From positions 124,001-188,000 of the forward strand of contig NZ_CABPRU010000009.1 of the NCBI RefSeq assembly GCF_902459705.1: DNA of 64,000 nucleotides, in the 5' to 3' direction. This DNA comes from Pandoraea terrigena (GTDB taxonomy: Bacteria > Pseudomonadota > Gammaproteobacteria > Burkholderiales > Burkholderiaceae). The position numbers and the translations under genes were made by a program. The notes under the pieces are model-generated. The model saw only the letters and a list, made by a program, of their open reading frames with translations. It was not told the DNA's origin and did no database searches. Positions 53,992-64,000 of this stretch are shown here, one piece after another; position 1 is the first letter of the stretch, and each line of letters begins with the position of its first letter.

Positions 53992-54021
53992 GTGTTGTCC
54001 TCCCTGCCTGATGCTTGCGCG

Positions 54022-55662
54022 TCAAGCGGCTTCGGCGCTTCCGGCGCCATCGGGCAGACCGAAGTCGGCCGGGAAATGTTCGAGAGCGGAGCGCACCGGG
54101 AACGGCGTCATGCCGCCCATCGCGCACAGCGACCCCGCCACCATCGTGTCGCAGAGATCGCGCAGCAGTTGTACCTGGCGCACCGACGTATCCCCTCCGC
54201 GGATCCGCTCGATCACCTCGACACCGCGGGTCGCCCCGATGCGGCACGGCGTGCATTTGCCGCACGACTCGTGCGCGCAAAACTGCATCGCGAAGCCGGC
54301 CAGCGCCGCGAGATCGGCCGTGTCGTCGTGAACCACCACCCCGCCGTGACCGACGACCGCCCCGAGCGCGGCATACGCCTCGTAATCCATCGGCACATCC
54401 CACTGCGCGCTCGGCAGATAGGCCCCAAGCGGACCACCAACCTGGATGGCCTTGGCCGGGCGCCCACTGGCCGTGCCGCCACCGAACTCGTCGAGTAGCG
54501 TGCGCAGCGTCACGCCGAATGCCAGCTCCACCAGCCCGCCGCGACGTACGTTGCCCGCGAGCTGCACCGGCAGCGTGCCCTGCGAGCGGCCCATGCCGTA
54601 CGCACGATAGGCCGCGGCGCCATGCGCAAAGATGAACGGCACGCTCGCGAGGGTGACGACGTTGTTCACGAGCGTCGGCTGCCCGAAGAGTCCGGCCACC
54701 GCCGGAATCGGCGGTTTCGCGCGCACCACGCCGCGCTTGCCTTCCAGGCTTTCGAGCAACGCGGTTTCCTCGCCGCAGATATAAGCGCCCGCCGCCTTGG
54801 CAACGCGCAATTCGCAGGCACGTCCAGAGCCCAGCACGTCCGGGCCTAGCCAGCCTTCCCGTCGCGCGACGGCAATCGCCGCATTGAGCGCTGCAATCGC
54901 GTGGGGATACTCGCTGCGCACGTAGACGATGCCCTCGCTCGCCCCCACGCAGAGCGCCGCGATGATCATCCCTTCGATGAGCACGAACGGATCGCTCTCC
55001 ATGATGAGCCGGTCGGCAAACGTGCCCGAGTCGCCTTCATCGGCATTGCAGACGACGTATTTGGTTGCCGACTGGGCGCGGCTAACGGTTTGCCACTTGA
55101 TGCCAGCCGGAAATGCCGCACCGCCGCGGCCGCGCAGGCCCGAGTCGAGCACGATCTGGCATCCGGCTGCGGCGTCGAGCGCCAGGCACGCGCGCAGTCC
55201 CGCCAAGCCGCCGTGCGCTTCATAGTCCGACGGGCTGAGTGGATCGGTCACGCCCACGCGCGCGAACGTCAGGCGCTGTTGCCGCGCCAGATACGGAATC
55301 GCATCGACCTTTCCGACGCACGCGGGCATTGCGGCCTCCCAACTGCCGTCGGGATTGCCGGCCGGATCGTGACGTTCGGCATCTTGCGCCACGCAGGCAG
55401 GCCAGCCGCTATCGAACAAGGCCGCGACCTGGTCGGCCTGAACGTTGCTGTACCCGACACGCCCAGCGGGGGTCGCCACTTCGACGAGCGGCTCGAGCCA
55501 GAACAGTCCTCGCGAACCGTTGCGCACGATTTCGACAGCAACGCCTCGCCGAGTGGCTTCCGTTGCCACGGCGGCCGCAACCCGGTCAGCGCCCAAGGCA
55601 AGCGCAGCGGAATCGCGCGGGATATAGACGCGGTACGGGCCGCGCGTTGACACCTCAGACAT
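54022..55662 (-). CDS. fdsB: Formate dehydrogenase NAD/FMN subunit FdsB
   Basis: A 546-residue protein, start at 55662, overlapping the fdsG stop by 8 bases (translational coupling). An N-terminal thioredoxin-like domain is followed by the NuoF-type FMN/NADH domain: GLRGRGGAAFPAG and CNADEGDSGTFADR (NADH/FMN), GAYICGEETALLESLEG, and the C-terminal 4Fe-4S ligand CGKCTPCRIG. It accepts electrons from FdsA and reduces NAD+. Same architecture as other Fds complexes of Cupriavidus type. Confidence 0.95.
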   Translation of the reverse strand: MSEVSTRGPYRVYIPRDSAALALGADRVAAAVATEATRRGVAVEIVRNGSRGLFWLEPLVEVATPAGRVGYSNVQADQVAALFDSGWPACVAQDAERHDPAGNPDGSWEAAMPACVGKVDAIPYLARQQRLTFARVGVTDPLSPSDYEAHGGLAGLRACLALDAAAGCQIVLDSGLRGRGGAAFPAGIKWQTVSRAQSATKYVVCNADEGDSGTFADRLIMESDPFVLIEGMIIAALCVGASEGIVYVRSEYPHAIAALNAAIAVARREGWLGPDVLGSGRACELRVAKAAGAYICGEETALLESLEGKRGVVRAKPPIPAVAGLFGQPTLVNNVVTLASVPFIFAHGAAAYRAYGMGRSQGTLPVQLAGNVRRGGLVELAFGVTLRTLLDEFGGGTASGRPAKAIQVGGPLGAYLPSAQWDVPMDYEAYAALGAVVGHGGVVVHDDTADLAALAGFAMQFCAHESCGKCTPCRIGATRGVEVIERIRGGDTSVRQVQLLRDLCDTMVAGSLCAMGGMTPFPVRSALEHFPADFGLPDGAGSAEAA

Positions 55663-56128
55663 GGTCACCTGCCTTGCGTGCCGGCAGCAGCGCCTCAAAG
55701 CGCGCCGGACTCACGCGCGCATGCAGTTCGCCGTTGATCATCACGGCCGGGGACAACGCACACTGTCCCAGGCAATACACCGATTCGATGCCGACGCCGT
55801 GACACGGCTCACCGTCTACCCGAGCGCCGGTGCACGCTTCGATATGCGCCACGAGTGCTTCACCGCCACGACTGCGACACGCCTCCGCACGGCAGACCTG
55901 CACCACCGTCGGCGGTGGCGGTGCGCTGCGGAAATGGTGATAGAAGGTAATCACGCCATGCACTTCGGCGCGAGAAAGATTCAGCGCGGCGGCAATCGCC
56001 GGCACATGGGCCGGGTCGATGTAACCGTCGCTGTCCTGCAAGGCATGCAGCAGCGGCAACAACTCGTGCGCACGGCCGGCGTGGCGGGCCAGCAGCGGCG
56101 CAAGCGTCGCATGAGGGGTGGGCACCAT
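55655..56128 (-). CDS. fdsG: Formate dehydrogenase [2Fe-2S] subunit FdsG
   Basis: A 157-residue NuoE-like protein. The [2Fe-2S] ligands are C79 and C84 (CRAEAC) and C119 and C123 (CLGQC). The N-terminal helical domain (GYIDPAHVPAIAAALNLS) is typical. AGGAG precedes ATG 56128 by 9 bases. First gene of the fds operon and the target of the operators at 56159-56182 and 56365-56394. Confidence 0.94.
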   Translation of the reverse strand: MVPTPHATLAPLLARHAGRAHELLPLLHALQDSDGYIDPAHVPAIAAALNLSRAEVHGVITFYHHFRSAPPPPTVVQVCRAEACRSRGGEALVAHIEACTGARVDGEPCHGVGIESVYCLGQCALSPAVMINGELHARVSPARFEALLPARKAGDHV

Positions 56129-56158
56129 CTCGAATGTCTCCTGGGGCGAAACGGCGCC

Positions 56159-56182
56159 TCATATGTTCTTTGTTGCATATGA
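56159..56182. promoter_or_regulatory. FdsR-like operator, proximal copy
   Basis: TCATATG-N10-CATATGA, perfect 7-bp inverted arms, 31 bp upstream of the fdsG start. The same arms and spacing recur at 56368-56391 and, partly degenerate, at 57479-57502 before fdsR. Confidence 0.7.
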
Positions 56183-56324
56183 TGACAACACATTTCTGGG
56201 GGCTCGACAGTTAGGACATTAGTCCAAACATCCCTTCCCAACAAGCCTCGTGGAAATACCGATAGCTTGATTTGCATGCGTTTCCCGCGCCCGCTGCAAC
56301 GCACCCCATGCCGAAGCGGCACAA

Positions 56325-56352
56325 GCCACGCCGGACGGCCGTTCGGCGTGGC
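56325..56352 (-). terminator. fdsR 3' stem-loop
   Basis: GCCACGCCG-G-ACGGCCGT-T-CGGCGTGGC is a 28-bp near-perfect palindrome 44 nt beyond the fdsR stop on the minus strand. Only a weak T-tract follows. It is a probable terminator separating fdsR from the fds operon. Confidence 0.55.
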
Positions 56353-56364
56353 CGATCCTTGCAC

Positions 56365-56394
56365 GCATCATATGCATGTAATTGCATATGATGC
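56365..56394. promoter_or_regulatory. FdsR-like operator, distal copy
   Basis: GCATCATATGCA-N6-TGCATATGATGC, a perfect 12-bp inverted repeat containing TCATATG-N10-CATATGA. It abuts the fdsR stop codon (56396). Its centre is 209 bp from the centre of the proximal copy. Confidence 0.75.
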
Positions 56395-56395
56395 T

Positions 56396-57469
56396 TCAAC
56401 CCAACGAAGGGAAGGCCTCGGACAGGGGCGCAATGCGCCCGGTCGCCGCCTCGCTGTAGCCGGGGATGGCGTGCACCGCCTGCCGATACTCGGCACTCTG
56501 CAGAATTTCCAGCAGCGCGTGCAAGTGCGCGGACTCGCTGCCGGGCTCGGGAAACATCAGGCAGTAACGCTCCGTCAGGATCGGCAAGAAGTCGAGCCCG
56601 AACTGGTTCGCCGCCGCCTCGATGGCGAGTCCCGCATCGGCGCGCCCGCTGGCGATGTAGGCGGCCACGGCGGCATGCGTGAACTCGATGTTCTCTGCCC
56701 CCGCAATGGCAGACGGATCGATCCCCTCACGCGCGAGCAGCAGATCGAAGATGATGCGGGTGCCAGACCCGCGCTCCCGGTTCGCGAAGCGCGCGCCCGT
56801 GCGCGGCACGTCGGCCAGCGTACGAATGCCGAGCGGATTGCCACGCGCGACAAGCAGTCCCAGACGGCGCGACGCCACATCGGCCACCCGATACGACTTG
56901 CCCTTGAGCAAGGGCCCATAGTGATCGAGCACCGGTTCTGCGAGCGGGCCGATCGGCACATGAAAACTCGCCACCTCACACTCGTGCTTCGCGAGCGCGG
57001 CGATGGCTTCGATGCTGCCGCGATAGCTCACGTCGATGGGCAGGCCCGCACGCCCCGCGAAATCGACCAGCGCCGCGATCGCCAACCCGTGACTGGCAAA
57101 CAGTCGCAGTTGGTCGCTGTCCTGCAACAACAGATCATCGAGTTCGGTCTGCAACTCCGATGCCATCGTTTCCAGCAAGGGCCCCAGCCGCGCCTGCAGG
57201 CGCTTTTGCCCCCACAGCAGCCGTTGCGCCAGCGGCGTGAGCACCGCACCGCGTCCGCGCGCCATCGTCAGCAACGGCGCCCCCATGAGGGCCTCGACTT
57301 CCTTTACATGCCCCCACGCGCCTCGATACGACTGCCCGAGCACCTGACTCGCCGCCTGAAGGTTGCCGTGCGCCTGCACTTCGGTGAGCAGCGACAACAC
57401 CTTGTCGAGGGGAAGATCGTTGCCGTCGTGGCGAAACCGGAGCTGCGGAGCGATGGAAATTTGCTTCAT
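56396..57469 (-). CDS. fdsR: Formate dehydrogenase operon regulator (ModE-type wHTH plus substrate-binding domain)
   Basis: A 357-residue protein. Residues about 20-95 form a ModE/LysR-like winged helix (DKVLSLLTEVQAHGNLQAASQVLGQSYRGAWGHVKEVE, split). Residues about 115-340 form a periplasmic-binding-protein-like sensor domain (RYCLMFPEPGS and GRADAGLAIEAAANQFGLDFL). This architecture is found next to molybdenum formate dehydrogenase operons and likely senses formate, molybdate or a pterin compound. It is transcribed toward fdsG on the same strand; palindromic sites precede both. The name fdsR rests on position and is provisional. Confidence 0.8.
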   Translation of the reverse strand: MKQISIAPQLRFRHDGNDLPLDKVLSLLTEVQAHGNLQAASQVLGQSYRGAWGHVKEVEALMGAPLLTMARGRGAVLTPLAQRLLWGQKRLQARLGPLLETMASELQTELDDLLLQDSDQLRLFASHGLAIAALVDFAGRAGLPIDVSYRGSIEAIAALAKHECEVASFHVPIGPLAEPVLDHYGPLLKGKSYRVADVASRRLGLLVARGNPLGIRTLADVPRTGARFANRERGSGTRIIFDLLLAREGIDPSAIAGAENIEFTHAAVAAYIASGRADAGLAIEAAANQFGLDFLPILTERYCLMFPEPGSESAHLHALLEILQSAEYRQAVHAIPGYSEAATGRIAPLSEAFPSLG

Positions 57470-57478
57470 CGATTCACC

Positions 57479-57514
57479 TCATATGCTATTAATTGCATAA
57501 AACAATTCATGCAA
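57479..57514. promoter_or_regulatory. FdsR-like operator in the fdsR / molybdoenzyme divergent promoter
   Basis: TCATATG-N10-CATAAAA (57479-57502) matches the fdsG sites in the left arm and in 19 of 24 bases of the distal one. TTGCAT-N10-ATGCAA (57493-57514) overlaps it with perfect 6-bp arms and the same N10 spacing. The site is 10 bp upstream of fdsR, fitting autorepression, and may also control the divergent gene at 57706. Confidence 0.6.
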
Positions 57515-57705
57515 TATCCTGATAAGATGCTTTTAATCGTTGAATTAGCTGAGTTTTTTTGTGCACATCCACTCGATACTCAGCAACAACACCATTTAAT
57601 TATGCATCATTTTGCCTATATGCTCCTGACTTTCTATCCGTGACGGGCGCCCTCCCCGATGTCGACGCCTTGCGCCCCCCTCACACTCTCGCTCGATAAC
57701 GCACC

Positions 57706-60018
<2,313 letters not shown>

Positions 60019-60121
60019 TCAGGCGAGGCAGCCTGGCGCTTGCGCACCCGCCGGCCGTGCGCGCAGGCGCGGCACCCCGTTCCCGGTGAACTGTTTCGAC
60101 ATTCTCAAGAATCATGATATA

Positions 60122-60140
60122 AATGCGAATCGTTTTCGTT
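60122..60140. promoter_or_regulatory. Fur box upstream of the PepSY cluster
   Basis: AATGCGAATCGTTTTCGTT matches the common proteobacterial Fur-type 19-mer AATGAGAATCATTCTCATT at 15 positions. It lies in an AT-rich patch 136 bp before the first gene. Confidence 0.6.
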
Positions 60141-60275
60141 AACGTTCACATCACTATTGAAAGATGTGTGACTGTTGCGTTTGACCGAAACCGCTTTCGG
60201 ATCGGCCTCGACCGCCGCGTCGCCCAAGGGCAGCGTCTTCGTTTGCGAGGCCTCATTTTTGAGTGATTTTCGAGC

Positions 60276-60554
60276 ATGTTGATTGCATTGGCTATGGCCC
60301 TGGCATGTCTGGCAGGCGGCGCCTCCTATCTCACCTCAGACCACCAGCGCGTGAGTGCGCGGCGGTTGGCCGCACAGCCCGCCCGGTCGCTCTCGCTGGT
60401 CGCCGCCATCGCCTGCCTCGTCTGCTGGTGTCTGGCGGCAGGCCCGTCGGCTGGCATCGCGGCGGCTTTCATGTCGCTGTGTTTCGGCCTGCTTTGCTGG
60501 CCGTATGCGGCGGGCGGGTGGCACTGGCTGCGCGGAGACGCCCATGTGGAGTAG
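60276..60554 (+). CDS. Small membrane protein, DUF3325-like
   Basis: A 92-residue protein with about three hydrophobic helices and a short polar linker (DHQRVSARRLAAQPARS). In layout and position it resembles the DUF3325 proteins that precede DUF3649 and PepSY genes in siderophore/iron-uptake clusters. It overlaps the next gene by 11 bases (ATG 60544 before its stop), so the two are translationally coupled. Function unknown. Confidence 0.7.
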   Translation: MLIALAMALACLAGGASYLTSDHQRVSARRLAAQPARSLSLVAAIACLVCWCLAAGPSAGIAAAFMSLCFGLLCWPYAAGGWHWLRGDAHVE

Positions 60555-60798
60555 AACCTTCGCGGGTCTCGTGCTTGGCGGTTTCGCCGCGATGGCGCTG
60601 TGCTCGGCCATCGCCTTCCTGACGCCGACTGGTTGGCAGACAGCGGTCATTCCCGTCATCTCCCTCTTCCCGCTCCTGTGGCTTGGCCTCTGCGCCGTGG
60701 CCTACGCGAGCCGCACCGCCAAACGCGCGTGGGTTGGCCTTGCCGCCACCACCGTCGTCGCATGGGCCGCGCTGCTGTTGGCGCGCGCCGTCTGGTAA
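60544..60798 (+). CDS. Small membrane protein, DUF3649-like
   Basis: An 84-residue protein with three hydrophobic segments; VAYASRTAKRAW is typical of the DUF3649 group. It overlaps the upstream gene by 11 bases and is 10 bp before the PepSY gene, forming a compact three-gene operon. The family is repeatedly found beside TonB-dependent siderophore receptors; its biochemical role is unknown. Confidence 0.7.
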   Translation: MWSRTFAGLVLGGFAAMALCSAIAFLTPTGWQTAVIPVISLFPLLWLGLCAVAYASRTAKRAWVGLAATTVVAWAALLLARAVW

Positions 60799-60808
60799 GG
60801 ATCGTTCG

Positions 60809-62395
60809 ATGCGCGCCCAAACCCTTCGTCAATACCTGAGCGTCCATACGTGGGCCGGCATCATCGCCGGGTTCGCGCTGTTCGTCGCCATGCTCGGCGG
60901 CGCCCTGACCACCTTCCACCACGAGATCGAACGCTGGGAGCAGCCAGCCACGCGACATGCGCCGCTCTCACTCGCACAAACGGAACAGCTCGCCGAGAGG
61001 GTCCGCGCGCAATTCCCGGCCGCGCGTGAGCAAATGGGCGTGGTGTTGCCCAATCATTCACCAACGCCTTTCGCTTACTGGCAAGCACCGAACGGCGAAT
61101 GGCAACAGGCACGATTGCGCCCGGGCGCCGAGGGCGCCGCACCGTCGCTCGTGATCGGCGACGCGCGCCCTGGCCTGTCGGGTACGATCAATGCGCTGCA
61201 CTATTCGCTGTCGATCCCGACCTATGGCCTGTACCTGATGGGCGTGGTGTCGCTGTTCTATGGCATGGCGTTGATCTCGGGTGTGATCGTGCATTTGCCG
61301 CGCGTGACGCGCGATCTCTTTGCGCTTCGCCCGGGACGCAACCTCAAGCGCTTCTGGCAAGACGCGCACAACGCCATCGGTGTGCTGAGCTTGCCGTTCC
61401 ATATCGTCTTCGCGCTGACAGGCGCGCTGTTGTGCCTGCTTCTCCCGCTGATGATGGCGTTCAACGTCGTGACGTTCGATGACAAACTGATGCCGCAGAT
61501 TCCGCAGATAACGGGCTCGGTACCGGCAACGATCGCCCCCGTCGACGGCAAGCCACTCGGTCTGGCGGCCGTGCTCGCCCGCGCAGAGGGCGCGGCGCCC
61601 GGCATGGAGACGACGGCCGTGGCGTGGACGCGTTACGGCAAGCCGGACGCGGTCGCCGAAGTCTACGGCGAAGCCAGTGACTCGCTCGGCGTTTTCTCGG
61701 CAGTGGCCGTACGCCTGAACGATGGGGCGATCGTCGGTCAGCACAGCCCCGGCGCACGGGACGCCAACCATGCGGTGCTCAGCATGATCTACGGCGCCCA
61801 CTTCGGCAACTTCGCCGGTGACGCCATGCGCTGGGTGTATTTCATACTCGGCCTGATGGGTGCGGTACTTGTCTATAGCGGCAACCTGCTCTGGCTAGAA
61901 TCGCGCCGCAAGCGCAACGCGCCCGTTCAAGCCGTCCATCTGCGCTGGATGGCCAAGGCCACCGCCGGTGTGTTTCTCGGCACATGCCTCGGGATTGCCG
62001 TGGCCTTCGTCGGTGCGGTCGTCGCGCCGGACATGACGGCGCTCTCGGTCTTCGTCGCCACACTCGCCGCCTCGGTGCTTCTCGCCGCACTTACGGCGCC
62101 TGCGGTAGCCGCCACGGGGCTGCTCGCGGCGACGGCGCTCGCCTGCCTCGCCATACCGGTCGCCGACGCCGCGCTCACGCCCGACAATCTCGTGCGCTCG
62201 CTGGCCGCTGGCGATTGGGTGCTGGCCGGCGTTGATCTCGTCGCGATCGTCTGCGCCGGGGGCTTTGCGCTGTTCGCGCGCGCGACCTGGAAACGTGCCC
62301 GTTGCGGCGATCCGAATAGCGTATGGGCACGACCGGTGTCGAAGTCCGCCGCCCCGGCGCCCGAAGCGTCCGGCGACCTGCGCGCCAAGCCCTAG
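60809..62395 (+). CDS. PepSY-associated membrane protein (iron/siderophore type)
   Basis: A 528-residue inner-membrane protein. The first helix region (LRQYLSVHTWAGIIAGFALFVAMLGGALTTFHHEIERW, split) is the PepSY-TM signature with conserved His residues; further helices carry DAHNAIGVLSLPFHIVFALTGAL and SMIYGAHFGNFAG. Such proteins are suspected ferric-siderophore reductases or haem-linked membrane proteins in TonB-receptor clusters. The last 150 residues add extra helices. AAGGA precedes the ATG. The upstream Fur box fits an iron role, though no TonB receptor is in the window. Confidence 0.82.
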   Translation: MRAQTLRQYLSVHTWAGIIAGFALFVAMLGGALTTFHHEIERWEQPATRHAPLSLAQTEQLAERVRAQFPAAREQMGVVLPNHSPTPFAYWQAPNGEWQQARLRPGAEGAAPSLVIGDARPGLSGTINALHYSLSIPTYGLYLMGVVSLFYGMALISGVIVHLPRVTRDLFALRPGRNLKRFWQDAHNAIGVLSLPFHIVFALTGALLCLLLPLMMAFNVVTFDDKLMPQIPQITGSVPATIAPVDGKPLGLAAVLARAEGAAPGMETTAVAWTRYGKPDAVAEVYGEASDSLGVFSAVAVRLNDGAIVGQHSPGARDANHAVLSMIYGAHFGNFAGDAMRWVYFILGLMGAVLVYSGNLLWLESRRKRNAPVQAVHLRWMAKATAGVFLGTCLGIAVAFVGAVVAPDMTALSVFVATLAASVLLAALTAPAVAATGLLAATALACLAIPVADAALTPDNLVRSLAAGDWVLAGVDLVAIVCAGGFALFARATWKRARCGDPNSVWARPVSKSAAPAPEASGDLRAKP

Positions 62396-62907
62396 CTGCG
62401 CGTCGCACACAAGGCCATGTCGACGCACGCCTGACGCGCTGAGCGTCGATCGCAGGCCATCCACCTTCCGAAGCTGCATCCCGACGAGGTCACTCCGCAG
62501 CCGGGTTCGTCGGGCGGCTTGCGTAGCGCGCTTGATCGTGCATTTGATCGCGCGCTGGAACGTCGCGACATCGCAAGTACCGCCGACCACATGATTCCGC
62601 CAGCCATCGTTGCTCAAGCCATTGGGGCTTGCCCCGCCTCCAGCCAACGAAAGCGCATTTCACATCATGGAATTTACTTCGAATTTCGTCCGCCTCATTT
62701 TTTCGTCACTCGAAAACATGTTTCGAATTGCGAAATTCAATTCATATCCCATTGAAATATAAGCATAAATTAACTCTTATGTCTTATATAAGACTTCACC
62801 AAACCGCACCAAACGGCGTTACCATTTCGTCATGCAGTTCGCTTCGGCATACGGGGGCGACACGCTGAACCCTTTATTCAAACGCGCTTTGCTCTCAGGA
62901 GAGGCAC
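62396..62907. other. 512-bp region ahead of aceA, no gene seen
   Basis: 62396-62660 shows nothing recognisable. From 62660 the DNA becomes strongly AT-rich and carries several inverted repeats, listed next. This is the aceA promoter region. Confidence 0.5.
62700..62794. promoter_or_regulatory. aceA operator cluster
   Basis: TTTTCG-N5-CGAAAA (62700-62716) and TTTCG-N5-CGAAA (62721-62735) share arms and spacing, with centres exactly 20 bp apart (two helical turns). Further on, GTCTTATATAAGAC (62781-62794) is a perfect 14-bp palindrome 113 bp before the aceA start. Two different regulators are plausible. Confidence 0.6.
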
Positions 62908-64000
62908 ATGACCCAATATCAAGACGACATCAACGCTGTGGCTGGTTTGAAGGAGAAACAAGGCAGCGCCTGGAACGCCATCAATCCCGAATATGCCGCA
63001 CGCATGCGTGCCCAGAACCGCTTCAAAACGGGCCTGGACATTGCCAAGTACACCGCCAAGATCATGCGCGCCGACATGGCGGCCTACGATGCCGATCCGT
63101 CCAAGTACACCCAGTCGCTGGGCTGCTGGCACGGCTTCATCGGCCAGCAGAAGATGATCTCCATCAAGAAGCACTTCAACAGCACCGACCGTAGCTATCT
63201 TTACCTGTCGGGCTGGATGGTGGCCGCGCTGCGCTCCGAGTTCGGCCCGCTGCCGGACCAGTCGATGCACGAAAAAACCTCCGTCACGGCGCTGATCCGC
63301 GAGCTGTACACGTTCCTGCGCCAAGCCGACGCCCGTGAACTGGGCGGCCTGTTCCGCCAGTTGGACGCTGCTGAAGGGGCTGCCAAGGCCGCCATCCAGG
63401 AAAAAATCGACAACCACGTCACCCACGTCGTGCCGATCATCGCCGACATCGACGCAGGCTTCGGCAACGCGGAAGCGACCTACCTGCTGGCCAAGCAGTT
63501 CATCGAAGCCGGCGCCTGCTGCATCCAGATCGAGAACCAGGTGTCCGACGAGAAGCAATGCGGCCACCAGGATGGCAAGGTCACCGTGCCGCACGAGGAC
63601 TTCCTCGCCAAGATCCGCGCCATCCGCTACGCGTTCCTGGAACTGGGCGTGGACGACGGTATCATCGTCTCCCGCACCGACTCGCTGGGCGCCGGCCTGA
63701 CCAAGCAGATCGCCGTGACGCACACGCCGGGCGACTTGGGCGACCAATACAATTCCTTCCTCGATTGCGACGAGATTTCGGCCGACGCACTGGGCAACGG
63801 TGACGTCGTCATCAAGCGCGACGGCAAGCTGCTGCGTCCCAAGCGCCTGCCCAGCAACCTGTTCCAGTTCCGCCCGGGCACGGGCGAAGCGCGCTGTGTG
63901 CTGGATTCCATCACCTCGCTGCAAAACGGCGCCGACCTGCTGTGGATCGAAACCGAAAAGCCGCATATCGCCCAGATCGCCGGCATGGTCAGCGAGATTC
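62908..64000 (+). CDS. aceA: Isocitrate lyase, 5' part (3' partial)
   Basis: The first 364 codons are visible; the gene runs off the window. CAGGAGAGG precedes the ATG. The active-site signature is present as EKQCGH, with the catalytic cysteine, in the variant typical of the long (about 530-residue) isocitrate lyases of Pseudomonas and Burkholderia; the short enterobacterial form has KKCGH. IADIDAGFGN and IVSRTDSLGAG are metal and substrate-binding segments. It splits isocitrate into succinate and glyoxylate for growth on acetate or fatty acids. Confidence 0.94.
   Translation, partial: MTQYQDDINAVAGLKEKQGSAWNAINPEYAARMRAQNRFKTGLDIAKYTAKIMRADMAAYDADPSKYTQSLGCWHGFIGQQKMISIKKHFNSTDRSYLYLSGWMVAALRSEFGPLPDQSMHEKTSVTALIRELYTFLRQADARELGGLFRQLDAAEGAAKAAIQEKIDNHVTHVVPIIADIDAGFGNAEATYLLAKQFIEAGACCIQIENQVSDEKQCGHQDGKVTVPHEDFLAKIRAIRYAFLELGVDDGIIVSRTDSLGAGLTKQIAVTHTPGDLGDQYNSFLDCDEISADALGNGDVVIKRDGKLLRPKRLPSNLFQFRPGTGEARCVLDSITSLQNGADLLWIETEKPHIAQIAGMVSEI

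Overview
The window is GC-rich, densely coded DNA with mostly Shine-Dalgarno-led genes. The gene content (fds formate dehydrogenase, long-type isocitrate lyase, KfrA/integrase pair, HAAT transporters, c-di-GMP proteins) points to a Burkholderiaceae chromosome, and Pandoraea is my best guess. That guess rests on protein resemblance only. There is no rRNA, tRNA, CRISPR array, insertion sequence or prophage in view.

Layout. 1-2.6 kb: tail of an ArnT-like lipid A glycosyltransferase, the ribosome-rescue hydrolase arfB, and a hipB-hipA toxin-antitoxin pair behind AT-rich palindromes. 2.6-7.2 kb: an MFS exporter and a large bifunctional PBP-like protein with a degenerate glycosyltransferase half. 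8-13.1 kb: an MHYT-GGDEF-EAL protein, a secreted cupin, and an NmrA-like reductase divergent from a MocR/PdxR-like regulator. 13.1-15.5 kb: a divergent KfrA-like coiled-coil protein and tyrosine recombinase sharing a 35-bp palindromic operator. 15.6-22 kb: a nitronate-monooxygenase-like flavoprotein and a HAAT (Liv-type) ABC transporter whose permease LivM and ATPase LivG are one polypeptide. 22.3-31.4 kb: an FtsK paralogue with an Ala-Glu-Pro repeat, a WaaZ/GT42-like transferase, a 7TM-PAS-GGDEF-EAL protein, and a FeeM-like acyltransferase. 31.8-33.9 kb: a MarR regulator with its EmrB-type pump.

33.9-41.6 kb is a probable catabolic regulon: crotonase, periplasmic binding protein, ABC ATPase, fused two-domain permease and acyl-CoA ligase in one operon, followed by an IclR regulator. 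A matching operator (TTATCTCA-N4-AATAAC) lies in front of both the operon and the regulator. 41.7-49.7 kb: an orphan ATP synthase epsilon gene with a strong terminator, a DASS anion transporter, a small secreted protein, glutathione reductase, an NSS-family symporter, a PhyH dioxygenase and two small proteins.

49.8-60 kb is a formate-oxidation locus: regulator fdsR, then fdsG-fdsB-fdsA-fdhD-fdsD, with a divergent FdhF/YdeP-type molybdoenzyme on the other side of fdsR. Sites of the form TCATATG-N10-CATATGA occur twice before fdsG and once, partly degenerate, before fdsR. 60.1-62.4 kb: a Fur-box-led cluster of two small membrane proteins and a PepSY membrane protein (iron/siderophore type). 62.9 kb to the end: the 5' part of isocitrate lyase aceA behind a promoter region rich in inverted repeats.

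The most useful new observations are the two inferred operator families (FdsR-like and IclR-like), the KfrA operator, the uncharacterised CoA-ligase/crotonase/ABC operon, and the orphan atpC.
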